Below are positions 18,291 through 29,000 of a stretch of DNA of 64,000 nt, piece by piece. A model generated the notes under the pieces. The model did not search any database, had not been told where the DNA came from, and worked only from the letters and a program-made list of their open reading frames with translations. A program made the position numbers and the translations under genes. Origin of the DNA: Spirosoma sp. KUDC1026. Lineage in GTDB: Bacteria > Bacteroidota > Bacteroidia > Cytophagales > Spirosomataceae. The stretch is taken from the NCBI RefSeq assembly GCF_013375035.1, contig NZ_CP056032.1, positions 580,001 through 644,000 of the forward strand, given 5' to 3'. Each line of letters begins with the position of its first letter. Positions within the stretch are counted from its first letter, which is position 1.

Positions 18291-19316
18291 ATGTTGAGTA
18301 TACAAAGTCACGTATCACTTAAGCCCTACAACACATTCGGGATTGACGTCGATGCGCGATACTGGGTTGAGATTAATCACGAGAACGACTTACAGACGCT
18401 TCTCAGCATTTCAGAATTCCTGAATACGCCCAAGCTTATTCTGGGCGGAGGTAGTAACGTACTGCTCTGCCATGACTTCGACGGCCTAGTTGTCAAGATG
18501 AATATTCAGGGTATTGAGGTCGTCCGGGAAGACGATCAGCACGTCTACCTGACGGTGGGCGCGGGCGTCACCTGGCATGACCTGGTTGTGTACTGCGTCA
18601 GCAATGGTTATGCCGGCATGGAGAATCTGTCCCTGATTCCGGGCACCGTTGGTGCCGCCCCCATGCAGAACATTGGTGCCTACGGTGTTGAACTGGAGCA
18701 GGTTTTTGAATCACTGACGGCCATTCATACGCAGACCCGCGAAAAACGGACCTTTTCCCACGCCGACTGTCAGTTTGGTTACCGGGAGAGCGTTTTTAAA
18801 CATGAACTGAAAGGTCAGTACATCATTACGAGCGTTACGTTCCAGTTGGATAAACAACCCGTATTTCACACTCGTTACGGCGCTATTCAGGAAACCCTTA
18901 CTGAAATGGGCGTTTCCGACGAGCAGTTGTCGATCAAAGCCATCAGCGACGCGGTAATTCGGATTCGGCGGAGTAAGCTCCCCGATCCGGCGCAGATTGG
19001 CAATGCGGGTAGTTTCTTCAAAAATCCGGAGATTCCGGCTGAGCAATTTGATGCATTAAAGGATACGTATCCGGCGATGCCCGGTTATCCGCTTGATGGC
19101 AACGTAGTAAAAATCCCCGCGGGCTGGCTCATCGAGCAGGCTGGCTGGAAAGGATACCGCGCCGGCGATGCGGGTGTACACACTAAACAGGCGTTAGTGC
19201 TGGTCAATTATGGTTATGCATCCGGCAACGAGCTGATTGCCCTCGCCCGAAAAATCCAGGCATCCGTTCAGGAGAAATTTGGCGTAACCATCAACCCGGA
19301 GGTAAATATTATTTAG
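18291..19316 (+). CDS. murB: UDP-N-acetylenolpyruvoylglucosamine reductase
   Basis: A 341-aa FAD enzyme that reduces UDP-GlcNAc-enolpyruvate to UDP-MurNAc in peptidoglycan synthesis. Signature segments are SLKPYNTFGIDVDA, the FAD-binding GGGSNVLL and SLIPGTVGAAPMQNIGAYG. The proton-donor loop GNAGSFFKNP and the C-terminal NPEV Glu are also present. A YRESVFK Tyr loop marks it as type I (E. coli-like), and the length agrees. ATG at 18291 was chosen; a longer frame from 18255 adds 12 residues without homology. A purine-rich hairpin element begins right after the stop. Confidence 0.96.
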   Translation: MLSIQSHVSLKPYNTFGIDVDARYWVEINHENDLQTLLSISEFLNTPKLILGGGSNVLLCHDFDGLVVKMNIQGIEVVREDDQHVYLTVGAGVTWHDLVVYCVSNGYAGMENLSLIPGTVGAAPMQNIGAYGVELEQVFESLTAIHTQTREKRTFSHADCQFGYRESVFKHELKGQYIITSVTFQLDKQPVFHTRYGAIQETLTEMGVSDEQLSIKAISDAVIRIRRSKLPDPAQIGNAGSFFKNPEIPAEQFDALKDTYPAMPGYPLDGNVVKIPAGWLIEQAGWKGYRAGDAGVHTKQALVLVNYGYASGNELIALARKIQASVQEKFGVTINPEVNII

Positions 19317-19413
19317 GAGAAAGGGAGGAAGGAGAAGGGGGAGGAGGGGGAAAGGAGAAAAGTTTGCTTCGGCATTCCTTACTCCTTTCCTCCCTCCTCC
19401 CTTTCCTCCTTTT
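19317..19413. repeat. Long purine/pyrimidine hairpin element A
   Basis: The whole gap between murB and the convergent ROK gene is one imperfect inverted repeat. A G/A-only left arm (about 19317-19361) pairs with a C/T-only right arm (about 19376-19413) across a short loop. It contains runs such as GGGGGAGGAGGGGG. It may act as a bidirectional terminator, but its size and purity resemble elements B (22049) and C (59328). Confidence 0.7.
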
Positions 19414-20328
19414 TTATTCAAAACACAGCGATGCGGCTCCGAGGAGACCGGCGTCGTTGCCGAGGGTAGCCCGCTTGATGGCTAGGCCATTTTTGTAGTA
19501 ATCGTTCAGCCAGTAATCCAGCGTTTTATTAACCGCAGGCAGGATGTAGTCGAACGAGGCCGACAGACCACCGCCAATCAAGACCTGTTTAATATCCAGA
19601 ATTTTGATGAGCGCAGCCAGACCTTCGCCGAGAATTTCGCCGACTTCCGTCCAGATCTGCATCGCTAGTTCATCGCCTTCTACGGCAGCGGCCACCAGGC
19701 CCGTCGTTGAGATAGATCCGTCGTCGGGCAGATGCGTTTCACCGTTGTATTCGCTCCGGCGCAGTACGGCTAACTCCAGCAGTTCTTTCTTGCCGATGTT
19801 ACGTTCCAGCACCCGACCATGACGCGATGGAATATGGCCCGGCTCCATGGCGTTACCATCCCCACCGGTAAAGATTTTCTTGTTAATGATGGCTGCCCCG
19901 CCAACCCCCGTACCAAGCGTAATGAAAATATAATTTTCCGTTATTTTTTCTTCGGCAAAGTAATATTCACCCAACGCAGCAGCATTGGCATCATTGGCCA
20001 GGAAAAATCCGGTACCCGGAAAGCGCTTGGTCAGAATATCAACGACCGGAATGTCATTGATTTCGGGAATAGCGGTGATTTCCAGCGGAACAGTACGATC
20101 CCGGTTGAGCATGCCAGGTAAGCCAATACCTACTTTTTTGACATCTTTATTCGCTAATAACTGCAGCGCAACAGCATCGCCAAAGCGGTCGATAAAATGG
20201 CCGGACTGGCGCCAGCTCATCGTATCGTGGCTATAGAAGTTGGAGATTTTACCCGTATTGGCATCCACGATGCCCATTTTGACGTTTGTTCCGCCAACGT
20301 CAATACCTAGATACTCAACGGAAGACAT
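19414..20328 (-). CDS. ROK-family sugar kinase (glucokinase-like) lacking the zinc cysteines
   Basis: A 304-aa actin-fold kinase. The phosphate-1 loop is IDVGGTNVKMGIVD, the catalytic Asp loop is LANDANAAALGEYYF, and phosphate-2 is TLGTGVGGAAII. ROK kinases phosphorylate glucose, mannose or amino sugars. In most ROK proteins the GH motif is followed by a CxCGxxGCxE zinc site. Here the sequence after EPGHIPSRHG has no cysteines, so the zinc site is missing. Substrate is therefore uncertain; glucokinase is the likeliest role by general resemblance. It is a single gene, convergent with murB and upstream-adjacent to a co-directional SDR gene 120 bp away. Confidence 0.85.
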   Translation of the reverse strand: MSSVEYLGIDVGGTNVKMGIVDANTGKISNFYSHDTMSWRQSGHFIDRFGDAVALQLLANKDVKKVGIGLPGMLNRDRTVPLEITAIPEINDIPVVDILTKRFPGTGFFLANDANAAALGEYYFAEEKITENYIFITLGTGVGGAAIINKKIFTGGDGNAMEPGHIPSRHGRVLERNIGKKELLELAVLRRSEYNGETHLPDDGSISTTGLVAAAVEGDELAMQIWTEVGEILGEGLAALIKILDIKQVLIGGGLSASFDYILPAVNKTLDYWLNDYYKNGLAIKRATLGNDAGLLGAASLCFE

Positions 20329-20448
20329 GTACTTATTTTTACGATTTACGAGTTTCGATTAACTAGTTCGGGTTGATCAAGTGTGCCGCAAGTTACGAAA
20401 ATCAGCGTTGTATGGTAACGGTCTGAGGGAACAGTGTTCCACGCCGAC

Positions 20449-21123
20449 TTATATATCTCCCAACTGAGGTCGAATCAGAATCTCTTCAACCACGGCACTG
20501 GCCGACAATGAATAGGCAGCCCAGGCCGTATCGGCCACATCTTCAGCCTTCATAAACCGATCTTCGGGCAGATCCGTACCGGCCCAGCTGTTTGTCAGCG
20601 TAGCCCCCGGCAGCAAGGCCGTCACTTTTACACTATGCGGTTTTAGCTCTTCGCGCAACACCCGGCTCATGCCCAGCAGGGCAAATTTCGAAATACAGTA
20701 CGAGCCGCCGTTGGTGTAAGGCGTAATACTGGCGGTTGAGCACATCATAAAAATGTGTCCCTTCCGGCGGGAAATCATGCCGCCAATCAGCCCCCGCGTT
20801 AAATGATAGGCGCTCGCTACATTGGTAGTCATCAGCTCTTCGAATACGCCTTCGGCTTCGTTCTGAATCTGCCCCGGCTGAAAAACACCCGCGTTGTTGA
20901 CCAGTACATCCACAGGCCGGTTCAGCAACCGAACATAGTCGAGCAACGCATTGACACCATCGCGGGTCGATAAATCGGCGGCAAACGGAAGCAGACCAGG
21001 GCTGGTGATTTCACCGACGGAGCGGGCGCAGACAACGGCATCAAAACCTTCGGCAACAAACTTATCCGCAATGGCCCGACCGATACCTTTGGAGCCCCCC
21101 GTGACAACAAGTAATGGATTCAT
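20449..21123 (-). CDS. Short-chain dehydrogenase/reductase
   Basis: A 224-aa NAD(P)-dependent Rossmann oxidoreductase. The cofactor loop TGGSKGIG, the NNAG motif and the YCISK catalytic Tyr/Lys are present, with an upstream Ser in MCSTASITP. The length is close to a minimal SDR. It resembles 3-oxoacyl-ACP reductase-type and sepiapterin-reductase-type SDRs, but the substrate cannot be assigned. It is divergent from mlaE across 193 bp, which hold a short inverted repeat (ACCACT/AGTGGT near 21255-21275). Confidence 0.88.
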   Translation of the reverse strand: MNPLLVVTGGSKGIGRAIADKFVAEGFDAVVCARSVGEITSPGLLPFAADLSTRDGVNALLDYVRLLNRPVDVLVNNAGVFQPGQIQNEAEGVFEELMTTNVASAYHLTRGLIGGMISRRKGHIFMMCSTASITPYTNGGSYCISKFALLGMSRVLREELKPHSVKVTALLPGATLTNSWAGTDLPEDRFMKAEDVADTAWAAYSLSASAVVEEILIRPQLGDI

Positions 21124-21316
21124 AAAGCAGCAAACTAATCAACCAATTTCTGTTCGACTCCGAAAAGCCACCAGTTTCTGTCAGGGTGCAAGTTACGTTA
21201 GAAACCATTCTTCCTTTCGTACAGTTTTCCCGAGTGGGAACCGTCCGGCATGAAACCACTCAACTGAAAGTGGTTCCCGACAGCGCGATGCTGTGCCCTC
21301 TCTTTGCTACACGCAT

Positions 21317-22048
21317 ATGTCACGAATTGGTAAGTACTTTATTTTTCTGGGCACCCTCTTCCGAAACCGGGAAAAGCTGTCGGTTTATTTTCGGCTCATT
21401 CTGAACGAGTGTACGTCTATCGGCGTGGGCTCGATTTTCATTGTTGCGCTGGTCAATACGTTCATTGGTGCCGTTACCTGCGTTCAGACGGCGTATAACC
21501 TGACGAACCCCTTTGTTCCCCATAACATTATTGCCCTGATTGTGCGCGACAGTACCATTCTGGAACTGGCCCCTACCCTTACCTGTATCGTGCTGGCTGG
21601 GAAGGTTGGCTCCAACATCGCCGGTGAGCTGGGCACGATGCGCATTTCGGAGCAGATCGATGCGCTGGAAGTGATGGGGATCAACTCGAGTTCATACCTG
21701 GTCTTACCCAAGGTAGTCGCGTCGGTGCTGATGTTTCCGCTGCTGGTCATTATGGCAGCTTTTCTGTCCATTCTGGGTGGCTACATTGCTGGTACCCTGT
21801 CGGGGGTCATTACCCCCGAAGAATACGTATCGGGCCTGCGCTTCGACTATAATCCCTTTGGCGTTACGTTCTCTCTAACCAAAACTGTTGTTTTTGCTTT
21901 TCTGGTATCGACTATTTCAGCATTTCAGGGCTACAACGTAAGCGGAGGGGCACTGGAAGTGGGCAGCGCATCAACGGCGGCTGTAACGAATAGCTGTATC
22001 GCTATTGTAGGGGCCGACTTTTTGCTAACGCAATTATTGCTAACATAA
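21317..22048 (+). CDS. mlaE: MlaE-family ABC transporter permease
   Basis: A 243-aa inner-membrane permease of the Mla phospholipid transport system, which moves lipids between the outer and inner membranes. It has five or six hydrophobic segments. The family signature is LELAPTLTCIVLAGKVGSNIAGELGTMRISEQIDALEVMG, split here as ELAPTLTCIVLAGKVG and GELGTMRISEQIDALEVMG. ATG at 21317 gives MSRIGKYFIFLG, the usual start. The partner ATPase mlaF follows after 127 bp that are filled by a long hairpin (element B). The substrate-binding mlaD is not adjacent. Confidence 0.93.
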   Translation: MSRIGKYFIFLGTLFRNREKLSVYFRLILNECTSIGVGSIFIVALVNTFIGAVTCVQTAYNLTNPFVPHNIIALIVRDSTILELAPTLTCIVLAGKVGSNIAGELGTMRISEQIDALEVMGINSSSYLVLPKVVASVLMFPLLVIMAAFLSILGGYIAGTLSGVITPEEYVSGLRFDYNPFGVTFSLTKTVVFAFLVSTISAFQGYNVSGGALEVGSASTAAVTNSCIAIVGADFLLTQLLLT

Positions 22049-22173
22049 ATAATGGTGAATGAGTCAATGAGCGATTGAGCGAATAGGCTGACGCCAATAA
22101 TGGTTTGCCGAAAATTATTCACCGCAACGGCGGACCATTCACTCATTCACTCATTCACTCATTCACTCATCGT
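22049..22173. repeat. Long hairpin element B with (ATTCACTC)n tandem repeat
   Basis: The gap between mlaE and mlaF is an imperfect inverted repeat. The left arm is about 22052-22086 (GTGAATGAG-type repeats). The right arm is about 22133-22172 and consists of more than four tandem copies of the 8-mer ATTCACTC. The loop of about 45 nt holds a small CCGCAACGG hairpin. The right arm ends 3 bp before the mlaF ATG. Confidence 0.75.
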
Positions 22174-22175
22174 CC

Positions 22176-22922
22176 ATGCTTGACATCAAAAATATAACCA
22201 AGTCCTTTGGCGAACGGCAGGTTCTGGCAGGAATCAGCGACAGTTTCAAGCCGGGACAGACCAGCCTGATCATTGGCGGAAGTGGTACGGGTAAAAGCGT
22301 ACTTTTAAAGTGCATGATTGGTCTGATTAAGCCGGACTCCGGCGAAGTGCTTTATGACGGCCGTAACTTCCTGACCGGCGACAAGGAAGAACAGAAAGCT
22401 ATCCGGCGCGAGATGGGTGTTCTGTTTCAGGGATCGGCGTTGTTCGATTCGAAGACTGTGCAGGAGAACGTCCGGTTTCCGCTCGATATGCTTACCGATC
22501 AGTCGGAGAGTGAGAAAACAGACCGGGTGCATGAGTGTCTGGTTCGGGTGGGTCTGGAAAATGCCGCCGACCGGATGCCGTCCGAAATTAGCGGGGGGAT
22601 GAAAAAACGGGTTGGTATTGCCCGGGCCATCGTCATGACACCCAAGTATCTGTTCTGCGACGAACCCAACTCCGGCCTCGATCCACTGACGTCCATCAAG
22701 ATCGACCAGCTCATCAAGGAGATTACAGACGAATATCAGATCACGACCGTCGTTATTACCCACGATATGAACTCGATGATGGAGATTGGCGAGAAGATCG
22801 TTTTTCTCTACCAGGGCAAAAAACTCTGGGAAGGCAACAGCGATACGCTCACTCAATCGGACGTAGAGGAACTGAACGAGTTTATTTACGCCAATAAGCT
22901 GCTGCGTGAAATGAATCAATAA
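22176..22922 (+). CDS. mlaF: MlaF-family ABC transporter ATP-binding protein
   Basis: A 248-aa ABC ATPase that powers the Mla lipid transporter. Walker A is GGSGTGKSVLLK, the Q-loop is VLFQGSALF, the signature is ISGGMKKRVGIARAI, and Walker B is YLFCDEPNSGLDP. The switch His is in VVITHDMNS. The SGGM signature and GSALFDS segment are typical of MlaF. It is paired with mlaE upstream and closed by a perfect palindromic terminator downstream. Confidence 0.94.
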   Translation: MLDIKNITKSFGERQVLAGISDSFKPGQTSLIIGGSGTGKSVLLKCMIGLIKPDSGEVLYDGRNFLTGDKEEQKAIRREMGVLFQGSALFDSKTVQENVRFPLDMLTDQSESEKTDRVHECLVRVGLENAADRMPSEISGGMKKRVGIARAIVMTPKYLFCDEPNSGLDPLTSIKIDQLIKEITDEYQITTVVITHDMNSMMEIGEKIVFLYQGKKLWEGNSDTLTQSDVEELNEFIYANKLLREMNQ

Positions 22923-22932
22923 ATCAGTATCA

Positions 22933-22962
22933 GCCATTTTCCAGAAGGGTATCCTGCGCAGG
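22933..22962 (+). terminator. Terminator after mlaF
   Basis: A perfect 30-bp palindrome (15-bp arms, 22933-22947 and 22948-22962) is followed by TTTGTTA, 10 bp past the mlaF stop. Confidence 0.85.
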
Positions 22963-23095
22963 ATACCCTTCTTTGTTATCAGACGACTGCACCATTTAAA
23001 CCTTAGCGGGCTGGCTGGAGTCCTATGTACAGACGACTATGGAAAATTCCTTCCTGTGCCATCGTAGTTCGACGGCTTCTATCGTCCGTAATTGT

Positions 23096-26000
23096 ATGCA
23101 ACGCTTTCTCATTTTTCTTTTTACCCTGATCGCGCTGGGGGCTCATGCGCAACAAACTCGCAAATCAGTGGCTACGTATGATCCGGACTGGCAGCGTATT
23201 GATTCGCTGAATATGAAAGGGCTGCCCCAGTCGGCCTTGGCAATTGTCGACCAGATTTATAAGCGAGCCAAAGCCGAACGAAACGAGCGCCAGCTGGTGA
23301 AGGCAGTCATTTACCGGCAGTCACTTCAGAAATACTCGGATGCGGGTAGTACATTCCAGACGGTTCAATCGCTGCAACAGGAGTTAGCGGGCAGTACGTT
23401 GAGCACCCCAGCCCGGAACATCCTGCAATCGGTTCTGGCCGAAACGTACTGGCAGTATTATCAGCAAAACCGATGGAAATTTCAGAACCGTACAACGATA
23501 GTACGAGAGCCGGCAGTGCGCCGTCCGGGCCAAAATCAGGCCCCAGAAAACCAAGCTGATAGCCTGGCTACCTGGAACCTGCACCGACTCATCACGGAGA
23601 TTATTGCTGCTTACAAAACTTCCCTGCAAAACGAAGCTACGCTAAAAGAAACCCCCATTGCTGCGTATGACCTGCTACTTGACAAAGGCAGCGATGAAGG
23701 CCGTTTACGCCGACCAACGGTCTACGATTTTCTGGCCCACCGGGCGCTGGATTTTTTCAAAAATACCGAAGCCGATCTGATACGCCCGGCGCAACAGTTT
23801 GAACTGGACCAGCCAGCGTATCTGGCTACGCCCAACCGCTTTGCCACTGTTCCACTACGTACCAGCGACAGTCTGTCACTACGGTTTCAAACGCTGACGC
23901 TTTACCAGCGGCTGATCGTCTTTCATCTATCCGACAGGAATCCAATCGCGCTGGCTGACGTTGATGCTGATCGGCTGACGTTCGTGCACCAACACAGTAT
24001 TTTTCCGGAAAAAGACTCGCTTTATCAGCAAACGCTGACGCAGCAACTGGATCGGTACAAAAATCAGCCCCCCAAGTTTGTTTACGGCCTGGCGCTAGCT
24101 CAATACTGGGAGCAGCAATCGTATCGGGACAAAACCGGCAACTGGCGCAGGCAGGCCGATTCGCTGCTCACAAGCTTATTACAAAGTCCACCCGATGAAG
24201 GGCAGGATGCCCGAAACGCCCGGACCCTTCAAACCCAGTTACGGCAGCGGCAACTTCAACTAACCGTCGAGGAAGGAAATGCCCCCCAGCAACCGATTCG
24301 GGCGTTGGTCAATTACCGCAACACCCCAAGTTTCTACTACCGAATTGTCCGGGCAAAACCAGCTGAGGTTGCACAGAATTCTGTTGATAACCGAAAAAAT
24401 CCGCTCCTGAAACGCTGGCTGTCTCTTCCGACCGTAGTGGAGCGAACGGTTCAACTACCGGACAACGGTGACTTGCAGGACCACAGCACTGAAATTGCGC
24501 TTCCTGCCCTACCGGTCGGGCACTACGTCATTCTGTCGGCGTTGTCCACCCCACTAACCGACTCTACGTCGATGCTGGCTTATACGCCACTGGTAGTGAC
24601 CGAACTGAGCTATCTGATCGATTTGCACGGATCACCAGCCGGTCGAAACGCGAAGCCAACCCCTACGATTTACGCCATGCACCGACAGACGGGTAAACCG
24701 CTACCGAATGTAACGGTTCAGCTGGCTGAAAGCTATTACGCCAACAACCGTCAGCAGACCCGTCCGGTCGGTAATTACAAGACGGATGCACAGGGTCGTT
24801 TTCAGATCCCCCAAACCGTTCAATCCGGCAAAAGTTACCCACTTTGGCTTATCGACCAGCAGGACACCCTCGAAACGGCGGGCGTTTACAACGCCAGGCC
24901 CAATCCGTCCTCTGATACGGACACTGTACAAACCAATGCCCTGCTATTCACCGACCGGGCCATCTATCGACCCGGTCAGCCAATATACTTCAAGGGGGTC
25001 CTGTACGCCAAAAAGGGGGACCAGTTACAGGTAGCGGCCGGTCGGTCAACACCAGTAACGCTGACCGATGCCAACGGAGAGGGGGTATCGAGCCTGACGC
25101 TGACCGCCAACGAGTTTGGTACGGTCGAAGGTAAGTTTACTGCGCCAGCAGGTCGCCTGACCGGTATGATGACGATTTCGATACTCGACGATCAAACGTC
25201 GATTCGGGTGGAGGAATATAAGCGACCAACCTTCGAAGTCGTTGCCGATCCTGTTAAGGGTAGCTATAAACTCGGACAGTCAATCGCTATAAAAGCGAAT
25301 GCGAAAACGTTTTCGGGCGCACCTATTGATGGCGCCCAGGTCCGGTATCGTATTACCCGACAACTGCTTCCCCGTTGGCCGTGGCTGAAACGGGGCTGGC
25401 AAATATTTCCACCGGCGTCTAGCCAGGAAACAGAAATTGCCAATGGCACGCTGACAACAACGAATACTGGTACGTTATCACTCTCGTTCGTTGCCAGTCC
25501 GGATCGGAGCGTTGATCGAAAGACCAATCCCATTTTTCAGTACACCATCACCTTCGACGTAACGGATGTTTCCGGTGAAACGCGGTCAGCTAAACAGACG
25601 CTACGTATCGGCTATTCCGCCCTGACGGCTGCGCTCAACATTCCGGAACAAATCGAAGGTAATCGGCAAGCAGTTGGCGTATCGATTCAAAACGCCGGTG
25701 GTCAACCCGTACCGGCAACGGGTCAACTTACGGTCTATCCAATTCAGGCACCGCAGCCTGCCCTTCGGAAACGGCTCTGGGAACAACCCGACCGCTTTGT
25801 CCTGAGCCGAGACGAGTTCAAGCGACTATTTCCGCTGGATGTGTATCAGGATGAAGATCAGCCTGAAAACTGGCCTCGCAGTCAGGCGATTGCTCAGCTG
25901 CCGGTACGCACGTCGGGCCGGGATAGCGTATCGCTGGACTTGAGTAAGTACCCAGCAGGGGCTTACGTAGCCGAGCTAACCGTAACCGACTCAACTGGTG

Positions 26001-29000
26001 AAACAGCTCGTCAGACACAGTATTTCACCGTCACGACACCTCAGCGGCCCGTTTTAGCGGTGTTAGCTGATAACTGGGTTCGGGTTGTGGAATCGGAGGT
26101 AAAACCCGGTAAAACGGCGACCATCTGGCTGGCGAACGATGGCCCCGGCTGGGCGTTGATGCGAACAGATACACAGGAAAAATGGATTAAGCTTGGAGAT
26201 AAACCCGTTCGGATTGCTGTACCGATTCCGGCCAGCACACGTACAAATGTGTCTATTTCGTTTACGAAAATTCAGAACGGGCGGCTCTATCAGGACACGA
26301 AGACAATTCCGGTCTCGCAGGCCGACCAGCGTCTGACGATCGAAACCATTACGTTCCGCGAACGGCTGAAGCCCGGTCAGCCGGAAGAATGGACGTTACG
26401 TATCAGCGGACCCGGCAAGGAAAAAGTTATGGCTGAAGCTGTGGCGACCTTGTACGATGCCTCGCTGGATAATTTTCAGAAATTGCACTGGCCTGACGTT
26501 AATCGCTCCGCTGCTGAGGATTACTCATTTAATGGCTATTGGTCAGACAATGGCTTCAAAACGCGGGGCAGTGTTCTCCTGAATTATGACTTGCGCTCGT
26601 ATCCCTTTCAAACGATAACGTATGATGCCTTGAAGCGATTACCTACTAGCCCCGTGTATCGCGCAGGTGCAGCCAGAACGTTAAGTGGGGCTGTTTCGCT
26701 TAAAGGAGCCGCTACCGAAGTAGCTCCTGCTATCCAGACAGATAGGTTCGGCTGGGATAGTCAGCCGCTGAATGAGGTTGTTGAGGTGGGCTATGGTCAA
26801 TCTAAAACGATATCTGCCAACGAACCTCAACTCAACCCCCGACGTAATTTCAACGAGACAGCCTTCTTCTTCCCTACGCTACATACCGATAAAGAAGGTC
26901 GGATTCTGCTGAAGTTCACCATGCCCGAAGCGCTTACCCGCTGGCGGTTGATGCTTTTTGCCCATTCGAAAACGATGCAGACGGGAAGTCTGGAGCGCTC
27001 GGTAGTGACGCAGAAGGAATTGATGATTACGACCAACGCCCCCCGCTTCCTGCGCGAAGGCGATACGTTACGGCTCACCGCCCGTGTCAATAACCTGACG
27101 AGTAGACTGTTGGCCGGCTCGGCACAACTGGAACTGTTCGACGCGGCCACCAACCAGCCCATTGACGCTAGCCTCAAGCACGTAGTCACGCCGGTTAACT
27201 TTACGGCACAGGCGAACCAGAGTACGGCGCTCGGCTGGACACTGGTTATCCCTGCGGGTCTGGATAACGTAACAGTCCGCGTAACGGCCAAAGCAGGTGC
27301 GTTTACCGATGGAGAGGAACGAACCCTCCCTGTTTTGCCAAATCGGATGCTGGTGCTGGACGCCAAACCGTTTTATCTCAACGGCACTGGTACCAAGACG
27401 GTTACTCTTGATGCCTTAAAAAATCAAACCAATATTGCCAGTCAGGCAGAACGGTTAACGATCGAGTTAACGTCGAACCCGGTCTGGACCGCCCTGCAGA
27501 GTCTGCCTTATCTGGATAATCAATCGCTGCTCTGCTCCGAACAGCTATTTAGTCAATTTTACGCCAATGCCCTGGGTAGCCGGATCGTGAGCGCCCGGCC
27601 CGATGTTCAGCAGGTCGTGGCTAACTGGCAGAAGCAGGCGCCGACTAATCCGCTGGCAGCCAACGAAGAACTGAAAGCCGTTACGCTGAACGAAACACCC
27701 TGGCGACAGGCGGCCCGGACGCAGACCGAACAGCAGGCCCAGCTAGGGCAGTTTCTGCAAACCGATAACCTCCTGGCCCGTCAGCAGCTGGCACTGGATA
27801 AACTAAAGCAGCTACAAATGCCCGACGGGGGGCTGGTCTGGTTTGCGGGTATGCCAACCGATCCGATCGTTACGTTGCATGTCCTGAGCGGTTTTGGTCA
27901 CCTGGCCAAGTTGGGCGTTACGTTTAAGGCGAGTCAGCAGCAACAGATTCAAGCGATACAGAACAGTGCGCTGCAGTTTGCCGATACGTATGCGAACCAG
28001 TGGCTGGAGCGCCAACAAAAGGAGAAGGTAGCAGATGGATTGAGTTATTGGGCAATTCAATACCTCTACACTCGTAGTTTTTACTCAGCAAACGCAGCAG
28101 ATTCTAAAGCAGTAGCTTACATCAAAACGCAGGCTGTTAAAAACTGGCTCCAGTCAGGTCTACAGGAACAGGCCATGATTGCCCTGGCCCTGCACCGGCT
28201 TGGTGACAGGAAGACACCAGTTGACATCCTGAAATCGCTGAAAGAACGCGCCACTACGTCCGACGAGATGGGTATGTACTGGCCTGCCAACAAAGCCGGC
28301 TTCTACTGGCAGCAGGCACCCGTCGAAACGCAGGCCTTGCTGATCGAAGCCTTCGATGAGATCACGGGCGATCAGACTGCCGTCAACAACATGAAGCAAT
28401 GGTTATTGGCGCAGAAGCGCACGCAGGCCTGGCCATCGACGAAGGCCACGACCGAGGCTATTTACGCCCTGCTGCTGAAAGGTGATGAGTGGACAGCGAC
28501 GAAACCCGCGACCGAGCTTCGCGTCGGCGGTACACTGGTTACCGCTGCCGCCGATGAGCCAACCGGTTATCAAAAAGTAACCTATCAACCCGCGCAGATC
28601 AAGTCTGACATGGGTACTGTTTCGGTAACGAAAACTGGTAGTGGTCCGACCTTTCGTGATCCGACCTGGGGTGGGATCTACTACCAGCATTTCGAACCGC
28701 TGGACCGGATCGTTACGTCAGACAGAAACGGCAATCTGGTCGTGGCCAAAACGCTTTACCGTCGGCAAGATTCTTCGGCAGGACCAGTTATTACGCCTGT
28801 TTCTGAGCAGACTACCTTGAAACCGGGCGATCTGGTTACTGTGCGGGTAGAGCTTCGGAACGACCGCGACATGCAGTACGTCCATCTGAAAGACAGCCGG
28901 GCGTCGGGTTTTGAGCCGGTCGCTATGTTGTCGGGCTACAAATTCCAGAATGGCCTGGGTTATTACGAAGCCCCCCGCGACGCCAGCACAGATTTCTTCC

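Noticed and set aside
22133-22172. Tandem ATTCACTC copies considered as a CRISPR array
   Set aside because: The repeats are 8 bp and contiguous, with no spacers and no cas genes nearby.
22980-23038. Direct repeat CAGACGACT upstream of the macroglobulin gene
   Set aside because: Only 9 bp, two copies, no dyad and no link to an element; could be chance.
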